Shown: positions 1 through 9,512, numbered from the stretch's first letter. The stretch: DNA of 64,000 bases from Aquisediminimonas profunda (GCF_019443285.1 NZ_CP080327.1:868001-932000), one strand, 5' to 3'. Numbers and translations are program-made. The notes: a model not told the origin generated them from the sequence alone.

Positions 1-212
1 GCCAGGCGCAGATCATCCGCGCAGAGGCCGACGCAAAATCGGCGCAGATCTATGCGGCCGCCTTTGGCAAGGATCCGGAATTCTACGATTTCTACCGGGC
101 GATGCAGTCCTATCGGCAGACATTCGGGGTGAATGGTAAGACCAACGGGTCAACCAACATCATCCTTTCACCCGGGAATGACTATCTCAGCGAGTTCCGC
201 GGGGGGAAGTGA
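1..212 (+). CDS. hflC: HflC-type protease modulator, 3' end only
   Basis: The window opens inside a reading frame that ends in TGA at 210–212. The visible residues (AQIIRAEADAKSAQIYAAAF, then a YRAMQSYRQTF stretch and a LSPGNDYLSEF tail) match the C-terminal part of HflC, the SPFH/band-7 membrane protein that with HflK regulates the FtsH protease. The alanine-rich coiled-coil portion followed by the short LSP...FF-like tail is typical. It sits 100 bp before degP in the same direction, the usual alphaproteobacterial hflK–hflC–degP order. The start lies outside the window. Confidence 0.85.
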   Translation, partial: QAQIIRAEADAKSAQIYAAAFGKDPEFYDFYRAMQSYRQTFGVNGKTNGSTNIILSPGNDYLSEFRGGK

Positions 213-311
213 GCGCCAGGACATGTTCAATTCCGGTTAAGCCTGAATCTTGCATGTTGATGAACGGGAAAAAGGGGATGGCTCATTTTTTCAATCAGGA
301 GGTTTGAATCC

Positions 312-1847
312 GTGCGTTACGCCTATGCAATAACATCCGCCCTTCTTCTTGGCGGCACTGCCGCTACCCTGGCTCTCCAGACGCCCGGTGGTGCGCAGAC
401 CGCCCAGAATGAACCCGGCAGCATGATGGCTGCAAATGCGCCGCGTGCAGGCGCCCCCATGAGCTTTGCCGATCTGGCAGCGCGTCTCCAGCCCGCTGTG
501 GTCAATATTTCGACGACGCAGCGCGTGCAGGTCAATAGCAATCCGTTTGCGGGCACGCCCTTTGGCGACCTGTTCGGCGGCGGCGACGCCAATGGTGGCC
601 GACCCGTAACGCGTGAGGCGCAGTCACTCGGCTCGGGCTTCATCATTTCGCCTGACGGCTATATCGTGACGAACAACCATGTCATTTCCGGCGGCGAAGG
701 CCCCGGGGCGGCGGCGGTTGCCTCGATCAAGGTCATCATGCCTGATCGCACCGAGTATGACGCGAAGCTGATCGGCCGCGATCCGACGTCGGACCTCGCC
801 GTGCTCAAGATCAACGCCACCAACCTGCCCTTTGTACGATTTGGCGATTCGACAAAGACACGCGTGGGTGACTGGGTCGTTGCCATCGGTAATCCCTTCG
901 GCCTTGGCGGAACCGTTACGGCAGGGATTGTCTCGGCCTTGCACCGCGTGACGGGACAAGGCGGCGCCTATGACCGCTACATCCAGACCGATGCCTCGAT
1001 CAACCAGGGCAATTCCGGGGGACCCATGTTCGACATCAACGGCAATGTGATCGGCATCAACACGATGATCTTTTCGCCAACCGGCGGAAATATCGGCATT
1101 GGCTTTGCCATCCCCGCTGAACAGGCCTTTCCGATCGTCGAAAAGCTGAAAGGCGGCGGCAAGATTGCCCGCGGCTATCTTGGCGTCGGCATCCAGCCGC
1201 TCGATGAAGGGATCGCCGATTCGCTTGGCATCGAGAAGAATCATGGCGAATTGATTGCGCGCGTCGAACCCGGGCAGGCAGCCGACAAGGCTGGCATCAA
1301 GCAAGGCGATGTCGTGGTGAAGGTCAATGGCCGCGAAGTGACTCCCGACCAGACCCTGTCCTATCTGGTTGCCAATCAGGCCGTCGGTTCGCGCGTGCCG
1401 ATCGAAGTGATCCGTGACGGACGCCGCCAGACGGTCACGGCCGTGATTGGAGAGCGGCCGTCGGAAGAAAAGCTCGCCAGCCTTGGCGCGGGCGGCGATC
1501 CCGGGCTTGATCCGGAGGATGAAAAGTCCAGCCAAACGGCCACGCGCGCGTCGCTTGGCCTCGCGCTGCAGACCCTGACGCCGGATATTTCACGCCAGCT
1601 CGGCCTGAACACCAATGTGAAGGGCGTCGTGATCGGTGCAGTCGATCCCTCAAGCGATGCAGCGACAAAAGGGCTTCAGCGCGGTGATGTGATCATTTCG
1701 GTCAATTACAAGCCAGCCAATACGCCCGCCGACGTTGCGGCAGCTGCAAATGCCGCCAAGTTGGCCGGACGCTCGAATGTGCTGCTGTTTGTGCAGCGCG
1801 GACAGAACCCTGCCCGCTATCTTGCAATAAAGCTCAAGCAGGGCTGA
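312..1847 (+). CDS. degP: Do/DegP-family periplasmic serine endoprotease
   Basis: 511 residues, the usual size for a DegP/MucD protein. It begins with a hydrophobic signal peptide (about residues 1–28). The trypsin-like domain carries the catalytic triad H123 (TNNHVI), D161 (SDLAVLKI) and S235 (GNSGGP). Two PDZ domains follow, about 295–385 and 405–505. It would degrade or refold misfolded envelope proteins in the periplasm. The start is GTG at 312, chosen because AGGAGG at 297–302 is ideally spaced and the signal peptide starts at once. It probably belongs with the upstream hflC in an envelope quality-control group. Confidence 0.95.
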   Translation: MRYAYAITSALLLGGTAATLALQTPGGAQTAQNEPGSMMAANAPRAGAPMSFADLAARLQPAVVNISTTQRVQVNSNPFAGTPFGDLFGGGDANGGRPVTREAQSLGSGFIISPDGYIVTNNHVISGGEGPGAAAVASIKVIMPDRTEYDAKLIGRDPTSDLAVLKINATNLPFVRFGDSTKTRVGDWVVAIGNPFGLGGTVTAGIVSALHRVTGQGGAYDRYIQTDASINQGNSGGPMFDINGNVIGINTMIFSPTGGNIGIGFAIPAEQAFPIVEKLKGGGKIARGYLGVGIQPLDEGIADSLGIEKNHGELIARVEPGQAADKAGIKQGDVVVKVNGREVTPDQTLSYLVANQAVGSRVPIEVIRDGRRQTVTAVIGERPSEEKLASLGAGGDPGLDPEDEKSSQTATRASLGLALQTLTPDISRQLGLNTNVKGVVIGAVDPSSDAATKGLQRGDVIISVNYKPANTPADVAAAANAAKLAGRSNVLLFVQRGQNPARYLAIKLKQG

Positions 1848-1869
1848 TCTTAACACTGATTCCCGCTTT

Positions 1870-1917
1870 GCTGTTGTGCTTGCGCTCGGCTATGCCGCTG
1901 CGCTCAAGCACAACAGC
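1870..1917. repeat. Perfect 13-bp inverted repeat (hairpin) between degP and the transporter gene
   Basis: The 13-nt arms 1870–1882 and 1905–1917 are exact reverse complements, and a second small stem (CGGC/GCCG) sits in the loop. There is no T-run after it, so it is not a classical intrinsic terminator. It could stabilise the degP mRNA end or separate degP expression from the downstream gene. The GTG at 1876 lies within the left arm, which argues against that codon as the start of the next gene. Confidence 0.7.
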
Positions 1918-1935
1918 CGGGAAGCCTGCTCCTTC

Positions 1936-3225
1936 ATGCGAAATCCGATGCGGTTACTGGGGCAAAGGCGATTCCTGCCCCTGTTCGTCACGCAGTTCCT
2001 GGGTGCCTTCAACGACAATCTGTTCAAGACGGCCATGGTCGTCCTGGTTATCTACCAGATTTACAGCGACCCGACCAAGGAGGCCGATTTCGCGGCCTTG
2101 GCCAGCGGACTCTTCATCCTGCCCTTTTTTCTTTTTTCAGCCCTGTCCGGCCAACTTGCCGATGGACGTGACAAGGCGCCCCTGATCCGCATCATCAAGT
2201 CGGCGGAAATTGGCATCATGGTGTTCGGTGCCGCCGGACTGATGCTCCATACCCTGCATCAGGGCCTGTCCATCGTGCTCATGCTGATGGCGCTGTTTGC
2301 CATGGGGGTGCACTCGACCTTTTTCGGCCCCATCAAATACGCAATCCTGCCCCAGCACCTCGGTGACGACGATGTCCTTGGAGGCACGGGACTAGTAGAA
2401 GCAGGAACCTATATCGCGATCCTGCTCGGCACGATCATCGGGGGGATCATTCCCTATCAATGGGCCGCTGCCGGCGTCCTTTTGACAGCAATTGCCGGTA
2501 GAATTGCGGGGCAGAAGGTGCCCCCGGCGCCGCCACAGGACGATGCCCCGCCTTTCACGTTCGACTGGCACATCATCCGCGCGTCGCACCGCCTTGTCAG
2601 TGCGACGATGCATATCCCCAGGCTCTATCTCGCCATTGTCGCCATCAGCTTCTTCTGGTCGATCGGCGCAGTGCTGGCCGCGCTGTTTCCCCCGCTTGTC
2701 AAGAATGCGCTTGGCGCGGACCAGACCGTGGCAACGATGTTCATGGCGATTTTCTCGATTGGCATTGCCATTGGCTCGGTTGCAGTCAACCGCTTGCTGA
2801 AGGGGCGCGTGTCGGCGCGCTATTCACCGGCATCAGCGATCGCGATGGGCGGGTTTGTCGCCATTTTGTGGTGGGCCGTAAGAACCTGGCCCGAAACACC
2901 CGATCATCTGATGGGCATTGCGGAATTCATTTCCTGGAAACAGGCGGACCTGGTTCTGGTCGCGCTCCTTGGCATTGCCATTGCGGGCGGCATGTTCGTG
3001 GTGCCGCTCTACGCCTTCTTGACGACCACTGTGCCGCAAGCCGAGACCGCGCGCACGGTTGCCGCCAATAACATTGTCAATTCGGGGGCAATGGTGATCT
3101 CTTCACTCTTGCTGATGGTGCTGAATGCCATGCATGTGACCATTGCAGACATGGTCCTGACCGTCGCCATAGGCAGCCTGATCGCAGCCTGGATCGCCCA
3201 GAAGCTGCATCTGGCCTGCGACTAG
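1936..3225 (+). CDS. MFS transporter, LplT-like (lysophospholipid transporter family)
   Basis: About 429 residues with roughly 12 hydrophobic segments. The N-terminus (FLPLFVTQFLGAFNDNLFKT) is the signature of the LplT branch of the major facilitator superfamily, which flips lysophospholipids inward or forms the N-terminal half of Aas-type acyltransferases. No acyltransferase domain follows, so this is the stand-alone form. The start is set at ATG 1936; an upstream in-frame GTG (1876) falls inside a hairpin. The stop overlaps the stop of the convergent hypothetical gene by 4 bp. Substrate is inferred from family only. Confidence 0.8.
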   Translation: MRNPMRLLGQRRFLPLFVTQFLGAFNDNLFKTAMVVLVIYQIYSDPTKEADFAALASGLFILPFFLFSALSGQLADGRDKAPLIRIIKSAEIGIMVFGAAGLMLHTLHQGLSIVLMLMALFAMGVHSTFFGPIKYAILPQHLGDDDVLGGTGLVEAGTYIAILLGTIIGGIIPYQWAAAGVLLTAIAGRIAGQKVPPAPPQDDAPPFTFDWHIIRASHRLVSATMHIPRLYLAIVAISFFWSIGAVLAALFPPLVKNALGADQTVATMFMAIFSIGIAIGSVAVNRLLKGRVSARYSPASAIAMGGFVAILWWAVRTWPETPDHLMGIAEFISWKQADLVLVALLGIAIAGGMFVVPLYAFLTTTVPQAETARTVAANNIVNSGAMVISSLLLMVLNAMHVTIADMVLTVAIGSLIAAWIAQKLHLACD

Positions 3226-3758
3226 GCTTCAACCTTTTCCACCCATTCGGGGAAGAACACAGGTTCCCGCGTGGACCAGCCGGGCGCGGTCGCCGCAGCT
3301 TCGCTGATCGATTGCAACAGCGCGCGACGCCTCTGGGGGTGGAGGTGGGGCAGAGATGCCGCTGCGCAAAAGGCTGCCGGGAACCACGGTCTTGCCGCTG
3401 CACCGATCAACCGCTCGTAAAGAAAGCGATAGGCACCAAAGGTGGAAATCCGGTCCTGGCCAAGATCGAACGCCGATATGCGGATCAACAGGCCCAGAAA
3501 GCCCTCAATCTGGCTCAGTCCGCTATCCTCCGGGATGGCCTGACGCAGTCCGGGAAGAAATTCATAGGTCTTGGTCTGGGCCCGGATACTGGCGGCCTCG
3601 ACAACATCTCGCGACCAGAGAGCAAGCGCATCGCTGCGACAATAGGCGACGTCGAGCGAGCGGCGGATATAGCGTTGTGCCGCCGCGTCAAAGCTCGCGA
3701 ACTCCTTGATCTCGGCAAGCGTGAGGCTGCCGTCGGCGGGTTTCATGCTGGTTGCCAT
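3222..3758 (-). CDS. Hypothetical protein, 178 aa
   Basis: I do not recognise a family. The predicted protein is soluble and mostly helical, with no signal peptide or membrane segment. It has a LTLAEIKEFASFDAAAQRYI N-terminus and tryptophan/proline-rich C-terminal third. The ATG at 3758 is preferred over the further upstream ATG because GGAG lies about 10 nt before it. It is convergent with the LplT-like gene (stops overlap by 4 bp) and divergent from the sensor kinase gene at 3900. Codon use matches its neighbours, so it is probably a real lineage-specific gene. Confidence 0.65.
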   Translation of the reverse strand: MATSMKPADGSLTLAEIKEFASFDAAAQRYIRRSLDVAYCRSDALALWSRDVVEAASIRAQTKTYEFLPGLRQAIPEDSGLSQIEGFLGLLIRISAFDLGQDRISTFGAYRFLYERLIGAAARPWFPAAFCAAASLPHLHPQRRRALLQSISEAAATAPGWSTREPVFFPEWVEKVEA

Positions 3759-3899
3759 GCGCAAAACTCCAATTCCCTGTGCGCGCATGATCGCCGAAGT
3801 TGGTTATCAAGCCGTTAATCAGGCCGATCAATCGACAAGCCAGAGCCAGATTTCGACAAAGGGGGTGCGCAAGGGGGTGCACAATTCGGCGATCGCGCT

Positions 3900-5030
3900 A
3901 TGGTAAAGGTGATGAACGAAAGTCGCGAACTACCGGAAAGCCGCCCGCTCGACAGTCGGGCAGTGCTGTTCTCGATCCTCGGATTCTGGCTGTTTTACGT
4001 CATCATCGTAACCTTGCGGGCGATGATCATGGACTTTCCAGCTCAGGGCGAAATGGCTCTGCGGCGTGGTTTCGTGACAGGTGTCGGGATTTTCATCACA
4101 ATCGGTCTGTGGCTGATCCTGCGACTCCTGGACCGCAAGCCATTCTGGACCCGCGTCGTTGCAGTCAGCCTGATGTCAGTCCCCTGTGCTGTCGCGATCT
4201 CGGCAGTGAATTACTATTTCTTCAACGTCTATGATCCGGCGGGCCTCATGGATATCGAGCGCGCCTTTCCGGACAAGGATCATCCGGTGATCATGGAAAT
4301 CGCGGAAGTCGCGATTTCGCGGTATTTCTTCCTGATCGCCTGGGCCTCGCTCTATCTTGCGCTCGGGTTTTCGCAGGATGTGCGCGAAGCGGAGCGCCGC
4401 ACGGCGCGCTTTGCCCGGGCAGCGCAGTCAGCAGAACTGCGGGCGCTCAGATATCAGGTCAACCCGCACTTCCTCTTCAATACACTGAATTCGCTCTCTG
4501 CCCTTGTGATGCGCGGGCGCCGTGACGAGGCGGAAACCATGATCATGAATCTGTCGACCTTCTATCGCACCAGCCTTTCAGGCGAACCGAGCGAAGACGT
4601 CGAGCTCGCCGAAGAGATCGAACTGCAGAAGCTTTACCTCGATATCGAAGCCGTCCGCTTTCCGGAACGGCTGCAGGTGAAGATCGACTTGCCGCCAGAT
4701 CTTGCCAGTGCCGCGGTTCCCGGGCTCATCCTCCAGCCCCTGGTGGAAAACGCGATCAAACACGGCGTGTCACAAACCAATCGACCGGTGCTGATTGAAA
4801 TCAGTGCAGCGCAAGCGGACGGGCAATTGATCCTGACTGTTTCCGACGATGGTCCCGGCCCCACAAAAGGCATGCAGCCCGATGATGGCCCGCGCGGTAT
4901 AGGGTTGGCCAACGTCCGCGACCGACTGGCCGCGCGCTTTGGTGATCGGGCCAGCATCGTGCATGGGCCGAATGCCGATGGCGGTTATCGTGTGTGCCTG
5001 ACCCTGCCTCTGGTGCGCCATGCCGGATAA
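3900..5030 (+). CDS. LytS-type sensor histidine kinase
   Basis: 376 residues. Four N-terminal membrane helices lie in about residues 20–165. A short coiled linker is followed by a His_kinase domain (PF06580 type) with the phospho-accepting H190 in QVNPHFLFNTLN. The ATP-binding HATPase domain has ENAIKHG (N box) and DDGPGP and RGIGLANVRDRL (G boxes). The 3' end overlaps the LytTR regulator gene by 11 bp, so the two are translated together as a LytS/LytR-type two-component system. The signal is unknown. ATG 3912 is an alternative start; neither has a strong ribosome binding site. Confidence 0.9.
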   Translation: MVKVMNESRELPESRPLDSRAVLFSILGFWLFYVIIVTLRAMIMDFPAQGEMALRRGFVTGVGIFITIGLWLILRLLDRKPFWTRVVAVSLMSVPCAVAISAVNYYFFNVYDPAGLMDIERAFPDKDHPVIMEIAEVAISRYFFLIAWASLYLALGFSQDVREAERRTARFARAAQSAELRALRYQVNPHFLFNTLNSLSALVMRGRRDEAETMIMNLSTFYRTSLSGEPSEDVELAEEIELQKLYLDIEAVRFPERLQVKIDLPPDLASAAVPGLILQPLVENAIKHGVSQTNRPVLIEISAAQADGQLILTVSDDGPGPTKGMQPDDGPRGIGLANVRDRLAARFGDRASIVHGPNADGGYRVCLTLPLVRHAG

Positions 5031-5763
5031 TGCTCCTCTCCGCACCCTGATTGTCGATGATGAGCCGCTGGCAATCGAGCGCATGCAAATCCTGTGCGCC
5101 GAGCAAGAGGGGATAACCCTGGTTGGCACTGCGGCGGATGGGGCTGCGGCCCTGCGCATGATCGAGAGCCTTGGTCCCGATCTTGTGCTTCTTGATATTG
5201 CCATGCCCGAACTTGACGGCATGGCTGTTGCAAAGACGCTTGGCCGTCAATCTGGCAGCTCTTCCCCGGCAATCATCTTTGTGACTGCTTTTGACAGCTT
5301 TGCGATTGAAGCCTTTGACCTGGCCGCTGTCGATTATCTCCTGAAGCCGGTATCGGCAGATCGGTTACGGCGTGCTGTCGATCGCGTCGCCGAACGCCGG
5401 CGCATTCCTTCCGCAGAAGCCACAGCGCCAGAGCCCGTTGATGAATTCTGGGTGCCGCACCGCTCCGAACTGGTCCGCATCGCTGCGAATGATATTGAGC
5501 GCATCGATGCCGAGCGCGATTATATGCGCCTCCATCTTGGACAGCGGAGCTACCTTCTCCACCAGACGATCGGCGCCCTTGAGGCCCGGCTCGATCCGAC
5601 GCGATTCATCCGGCTTCACAGGTCGGTGATTGTCCGCAAGGACCGGATTGCCCGGCTTGGGCATGACAAGGCCGGTGCCTGGCACGCGGAGCTTGTGGAT
5701 GGCGATCAGGTCCGGATTGGCAGGACCTATCTCGCCCATGTGAAGGCCATGGCCGGCCGCTAG
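5020..5763 (+). CDS. LytTR-family response regulator
   Basis: 247 residues. The receiver domain (residues 8–125) contains the acidic pair D13/D14, the phosphoacceptor D59 (LLDIAMPELDG) and a conserved K (YLLKPV). The C-terminal LytTR DNA-binding domain occupies about 150–245, with the RLHRSVIV segment typical of the fold. It should be phosphorylated by the overlapping LytS-type kinase and act as a transcription factor binding short direct repeats. No target sites were identified in the window. Confidence 0.92.
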   Translation: MPDNAPLRTLIVDDEPLAIERMQILCAEQEGITLVGTAADGAAALRMIESLGPDLVLLDIAMPELDGMAVAKTLGRQSGSSSPAIIFVTAFDSFAIEAFDLAAVDYLLKPVSADRLRRAVDRVAERRRIPSAEATAPEPVDEFWVPHRSELVRIAANDIERIDAERDYMRLHLGQRSYLLHQTIGALEARLDPTRFIRLHRSVIVRKDRIARLGHDKAGAWHAELVDGDQVRIGRTYLAHVKAMAGR

Positions 5764-5836
5764 ACAGGTTAATCACATTCACCTGCTATTCAGGTAAGAT
5801 ATAACATCACATGAGCAACTATAGGGGAGAGTGCTC

Positions 5837-7591
5837 ATGCTTGTCCGTATCAGCCGTTCGCGTCCTGCCTGCCTGATCCCGCTCATCGCACTTGTCATCG
5901 GACCCGCAACGCCACTGGCGTCTCGGACGCCTCCAGGCGCGCGGGCCGCTTCGCCTGATGGACCCGTGCGATGCAATCGGGGTGAACAGGATGGTTATGC
6001 ATTGGCCATTGGTCGGACGGTTCGCAAGGCGCCCGTCTTTTCGAGCCTGCCCGCCCCACCGCCTCCGCCGATGATCAGTCCCATGAGCGCACAGGACATT
6101 GCGGTCAGCGCGCAGCGCGCCAACCCGACGGTGCAGAACCTTCCCACAGCAATCGCAACCGTCACCTCGGCGCCGCGGGAAGGCCGCGAGCGCTATGCAG
6201 GAAAGGATGTTGCGGGCATTTTCGCCGTTGCACAGCAACCGATGTCGACCTTCTCTGTCGATGTCGATACCGGTTCCTATGCCAATGTCCGGCGCTTCCT
6301 CATGCAAGGTCAGACCCCGCCTGCGGCAGCGGTCCGGACTGAAGAGATGCTCAATTACTTCCGCTACGATTATCCGGCGCCGGAAGATCGCAATCGCCCG
6401 TTCAGCGTCTCGACCGACATGGCGATCACACCCTGGAACGCCGAGACACGGCTGCTCCGTATCGGCATCAAGGGCTTCGATCTGAAACGGGAACAGCGTC
6501 CACCGGCGAACCTCGTCTTCCTCGTCGATGTCTCAGGATCGATGTACGATCAGGACAAGCTGCCGCTGGTGAAGTCCGCACTTTCGTTGCTGGCGGACAG
6601 GCTTTCACCCCGGGACAAGGTTTCCATCGTTGTTTATGCAGGAGCGGCCGGGATTGTCCTCGAGCCGACCAGCAATCCGACCTATGTGAAGGCCGCGCTC
6701 GATTGCCTTGAAGCGGGTGGCTCAACCGCCGGCGGCCAAGGTATGGAACTCGCTTACGCGACGGCCCGTGCCCATTTCATCAAGGGCGGTGTCAACCGCG
6801 TGATCATGGCCACCGATGGCGATTTCAACGTCGGTATTTCGTCCGACGAAGGCATCGAAGCGATCGTGAAGAAGAATCGCGAGAGCGGAATTACGCTCAC
6901 CACGCTCGGCTTTGGTCAGGGCAATTACAATGAAGCGATGATGGAGCATGTCGCCGATGTCGGGAATGGCAATTATGCCTATATCGACAGTGCGATCGAA
7001 GCCCAGAAAGTGCTGGACGAAGAAATGGCGGCCACGCTCTTCACCATCGCCAAGGATGTGAAGATCCAGATCGAGTTCAATCCGACTGTGGTCAAGGAAT
7101 ATCGCCTGATCGGCTATGAAAACCGCGCGCTAGCCGAAGAGGATTTCAACAATGACGCCGTCGATGCCGGCGACATCGGGTCCGGCCATCAGGTGACGGC
7201 ACTTTATGAAGTTGTACCCGCAAATGCGAAGGGCTGGCTTCCCGGGCGGCATTTCGATGCCAATCGGACACCCCCTGCCGGCCCGATCGCCGGAAGCGAC
7301 CTTGCCTGGCTCAAGCTTCGGTACAAGCTGCCGGACGGAGATCGCTCGATGCTGATCGAACGTCCGGTCGCTGCGAGCCTGGCGCGTGCAGCGGGCCAGC
7401 CGCAGGGCGACATGGCATTCGCCAGTGCGGTTGCGGCATTTGGGCAGAAATTGCGCGGTGATAAGTATCTCGGCACGTTCTCCTATGCCGATATCAGGCG
7501 ATTGGCCGGGACACAGCAAGGCTATTTGCGCGAGGAATTCCTGAAGCTCACCAGTCTGGCCGACAAGGGTGCAGCCGCTCCGTCAGATTGA
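5837..7591 (+). CDS. YfbK-like von Willebrand factor type A domain protein
   Basis: About 584 residues. The N-terminus is hydrophobic with an Ala/Pro-rich linker (PAPPPPP). A conserved FSVDVDTGSYANVRRFL block (the YfbK N-terminal region) follows, then a VWA domain with an intact metal-binding MIDAS motif (DVSGSM, later TDGDFN), and a C-terminal DUF3520-like region (EVVPA...LAWLKLRYK). Such proteins are exported and are thought to mediate metal-dependent protein contacts at the envelope. ATG 5837 is preferred over GTG 5831 because of spacing to AGGGGAG at 5823–5829. Its function is otherwise unknown. Confidence 0.85.
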   Translation: MLVRISRSRPACLIPLIALVIGPATPLASRTPPGARAASPDGPVRCNRGEQDGYALAIGRTVRKAPVFSSLPAPPPPPMISPMSAQDIAVSAQRANPTVQNLPTAIATVTSAPREGRERYAGKDVAGIFAVAQQPMSTFSVDVDTGSYANVRRFLMQGQTPPAAAVRTEEMLNYFRYDYPAPEDRNRPFSVSTDMAITPWNAETRLLRIGIKGFDLKREQRPPANLVFLVDVSGSMYDQDKLPLVKSALSLLADRLSPRDKVSIVVYAGAAGIVLEPTSNPTYVKAALDCLEAGGSTAGGQGMELAYATARAHFIKGGVNRVIMATDGDFNVGISSDEGIEAIVKKNRESGITLTTLGFGQGNYNEAMMEHVADVGNGNYAYIDSAIEAQKVLDEEMAATLFTIAKDVKIQIEFNPTVVKEYRLIGYENRALAEEDFNNDAVDAGDIGSGHQVTALYEVVPANAKGWLPGRHFDANRTPPAGPIAGSDLAWLKLRYKLPDGDRSMLIERPVAASLARAAGQPQGDMAFASAVAAFGQKLRGDKYLGTFSYADIRRLAGTQQGYLREEFLKLTSLADKGAAAPSD

Positions 7592-7662
7592 TCTCCGCTG
7601 GACTTGGCGCCCCTGCGCGCTAGTGTCCCGGCACATTTGAAATTGCGTCGGGAGCAACAGCG

Positions 7663-8283
7663 TTGGACAACAGCTTGATCATTGCGGTTCTGGTCGGGAT
7701 CGTCGCCATAACATTGCTTTGGGTGCTCTTGCGCAATCGCGGGACAGGTCCAGCTTTGCCCGAAGACAGGAAGGCCGAGATCCCTGCGGCACCGATTGCT
7801 ACGCACGCAGCAGTTCCGGAACCGGCCGCGGAGCCCGCAGAGCCGATGCCAGCGTCAAAGCCGAAGCCGGAGCCGAAGGCAAAAGCAAAGGCCGTTACGC
7901 CCGTTGCCAAGCAAGCACCGGCGAAGAAGCCTGCAGCGAAGAAGGTCGCCAAGCCAAAGGCAGCCCCAGCGGTAACTGTGCCAAAGGCTGCGCCATCAAT
8001 GACCGAAATCGGAGTTCCCGCTGCGGTCGGCGAGCCGGACAACCTTCTCCTGCTCAAGGGGGTTGGCCCCAAGCTCAATACGCTGCTCATCGGGCTCGGG
8101 ATCACCCGGTTCGACCAGATTGGCGCATGGACAACCGAAGATGCCGCGAAGGTCGATGCGCATCTTGGCGCTTTCAAAGGCCGGATCGAACGTGATAGCT
8201 GGATCGAACAGGCAGGCCTTCTGGCCAGGGGAGAGATCGCTGCGTTTGAAACCAGATTTGGAAAGCTCGACAGCGAAAACTGA
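7663..8283 (+). CDS. Membrane-anchored protein with C-terminal helix-hairpin-helix-like domain
   Basis: 206 residues. One transmembrane segment (residues 4–22) is followed by a long Ala/Pro/Lys-rich disordered linker (about 30–125). The C-terminal domain has LLKGVGPKLNTLLIGLGI and RFDQIGAWT, the helix-hairpin-helix-like motif also seen in proteins annotated as NuoE C-terminal-like. The start is TTG 7663, with GGGAG 8 nt upstream. The linker resembles histone H1-like tails (KKPAAKK), so DNA contact near the membrane is conceivable but unproved. The next gene overlaps it, suggesting co-expression with the EnvC-type gene. Confidence 0.7.
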   Translation: MDNSLIIAVLVGIVAITLLWVLLRNRGTGPALPEDRKAEIPAAPIATHAAVPEPAAEPAEPMPASKPKPEPKAKAKAVTPVAKQAPAKKPAAKKVAKPKAAPAVTVPKAAPSMTEIGVPAAVGEPDNLLLLKGVGPKLNTLLIGLGITRFDQIGAWTTEDAAKVDAHLGAFKGRIERDSWIEQAGLLARGEIAAFETRFGKLDSEN

Positions 8284-9481
8284 TTGGCGCCGGCCGAGCT
8301 GGCTGGGCGGCGGTCGGGTTGCGCTTGCGGCCCTCCTGTTGGTCGGCTCCGTCGCGGCAGCGCAATCCCTCGATGATGAACGGAGGGCAATGTCGCGCGC
8401 CAAGGCGCAATCCGCAGCAGCAGATGCCCGTGCAAACCAGCTCGAGGCAAAGGCTGCTGCTGCGCGCGACCGAGGCGACCAGGCTCTCACGGACTCGGCT
8501 GCGCTAGCTTCGCGAATCCAGGCAACCGAAGCGGATATCGCGGTCGGCGAGGCGCGTATCCGTCTCATTGAAAAATTGCGTGCCGACCGGCGCGCGCGGC
8601 TTGCGGCCCGCCAGGAACCGGCGGTCCGGCTTCTGGCTGCGCTTCAGACGATGGCGCGACGCCCCCCAGCGCTAGCCTTCGTGCAGCCTGGATCGACACG
8701 CGACCTTGTTCATGCTCGTGTGGTGCTGGCGGCGGTCCTGCCCTTGCTTGAACAGCGCACGGCCGGGCTGCGACGCGAAGTCGAAACGGGTCGACGCTTG
8801 CGTGCCGATGCAGACCGCGCGGTCGCCGCGCTTGCTGCAAGCCGGCAGAAGCTTGAGGCCCAGCGCACACGCCTGATCCAATTGGCGGCTGCACATCGCC
8901 GCGATGCTGATCGCTTTGCGGCAAGTGCCATGTTCGAACAGGATCGGGCGATGGCGATGGGCGAAAAGGCGCGCGATATTGCCGATCTTATGAACCAGCT
9001 TGGCGTCGATGCGCAACAGCGCCAGCAGCTTGAGTCGTTGCCGGGGCCCTTGTTGCGACCTGCTCTGCCGGGCACTGCCCGGGCCGCTCCTGTTGAAACC
9101 CGTGTCCCGCAGCAAGACCGCCTCGCCTATCGCCTTCCCGTTGTGGGGCGCATTATTGCAGGGCTTGGTGAAGTTTCCGGGACCGGAGTCCGGGCCCGGG
9201 GTTTGACGATCGCCACGCGTCCATCGGCGCAGGTCATTGCGCCAAATGATGGCCGTATTGTCTTTGCCGGACCGTATCGCGGCTTCGGCAAGATCGTCAT
9301 CATCGACCATGGCCAGGGTTGGACAACGCTCCTGACAGGCATGGCTACGCTGGACGTCGCTGTGGGCGATCCAGTTGTCCAGGGAAGCCCGATTGGCCGT
9401 GCGGCAACGATTGATCCCAAGATCATAGTGGAATTGCGCCGCGGGGCCCGGCCGATCGATATAGCGCACCTGATGGGATAG
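8258..9481 (+). CDS. envC: EnvC-type murein hydrolase activator (degenerate M23 domain)
   Basis: About 407 residues. A signal peptide (VALAALLLVGSVAAAQS) precedes a long coiled coil (about 45–265), and a LytM/M23-like domain occupies roughly the last 120 residues (APNDGRIVFAGPYRGFGKIVIIDHG). The zinc ligands of active M23 peptidases (HxxxD, and HxH near the end) are not present, as in EnvC, which activates cell-division amidases together with FtsEX rather than cutting peptidoglycan. TTG 8258 overlaps the preceding gene; the exact start is uncertain because no strong ribosome binding site is visible. Confidence 0.85.
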   Translation: MESSTAKTDWRRPSWLGGGRVALAALLLVGSVAAAQSLDDERRAMSRAKAQSAAADARANQLEAKAAAARDRGDQALTDSAALASRIQATEADIAVGEARIRLIEKLRADRRARLAARQEPAVRLLAALQTMARRPPALAFVQPGSTRDLVHARVVLAAVLPLLEQRTAGLRREVETGRRLRADADRAVAALAASRQKLEAQRTRLIQLAAAHRRDADRFAASAMFEQDRAMAMGEKARDIADLMNQLGVDAQQRQQLESLPGPLLRPALPGTARAAPVETRVPQQDRLAYRLPVVGRIIAGLGEVSGTGVRARGLTIATRPSAQVIAPNDGRIVFAGPYRGFGKIVIIDHGQGWTTLLTGMATLDVAVGDPVVQGSPIGRAATIDPKIIVELRRGARPIDIAHLMG

Positions 9482-9512
9482 CCGAAGCGATCAATATCCG
9501 CAGATACAGAAA

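Noticed and set aside
312-1847. Long antisense frames through degP (for example 624–1535 minus)
   Set aside because: High-GC codon bias opens antisense frames. Their products have no family features, while the plus-strand product has a full catalytic triad and PDZ domains.
8270-9481. Active M23 peptidase
   Set aside because: The HxxxD and HxH zinc ligands are missing in the LytM-like domain, so an EnvC-type activator fits better.
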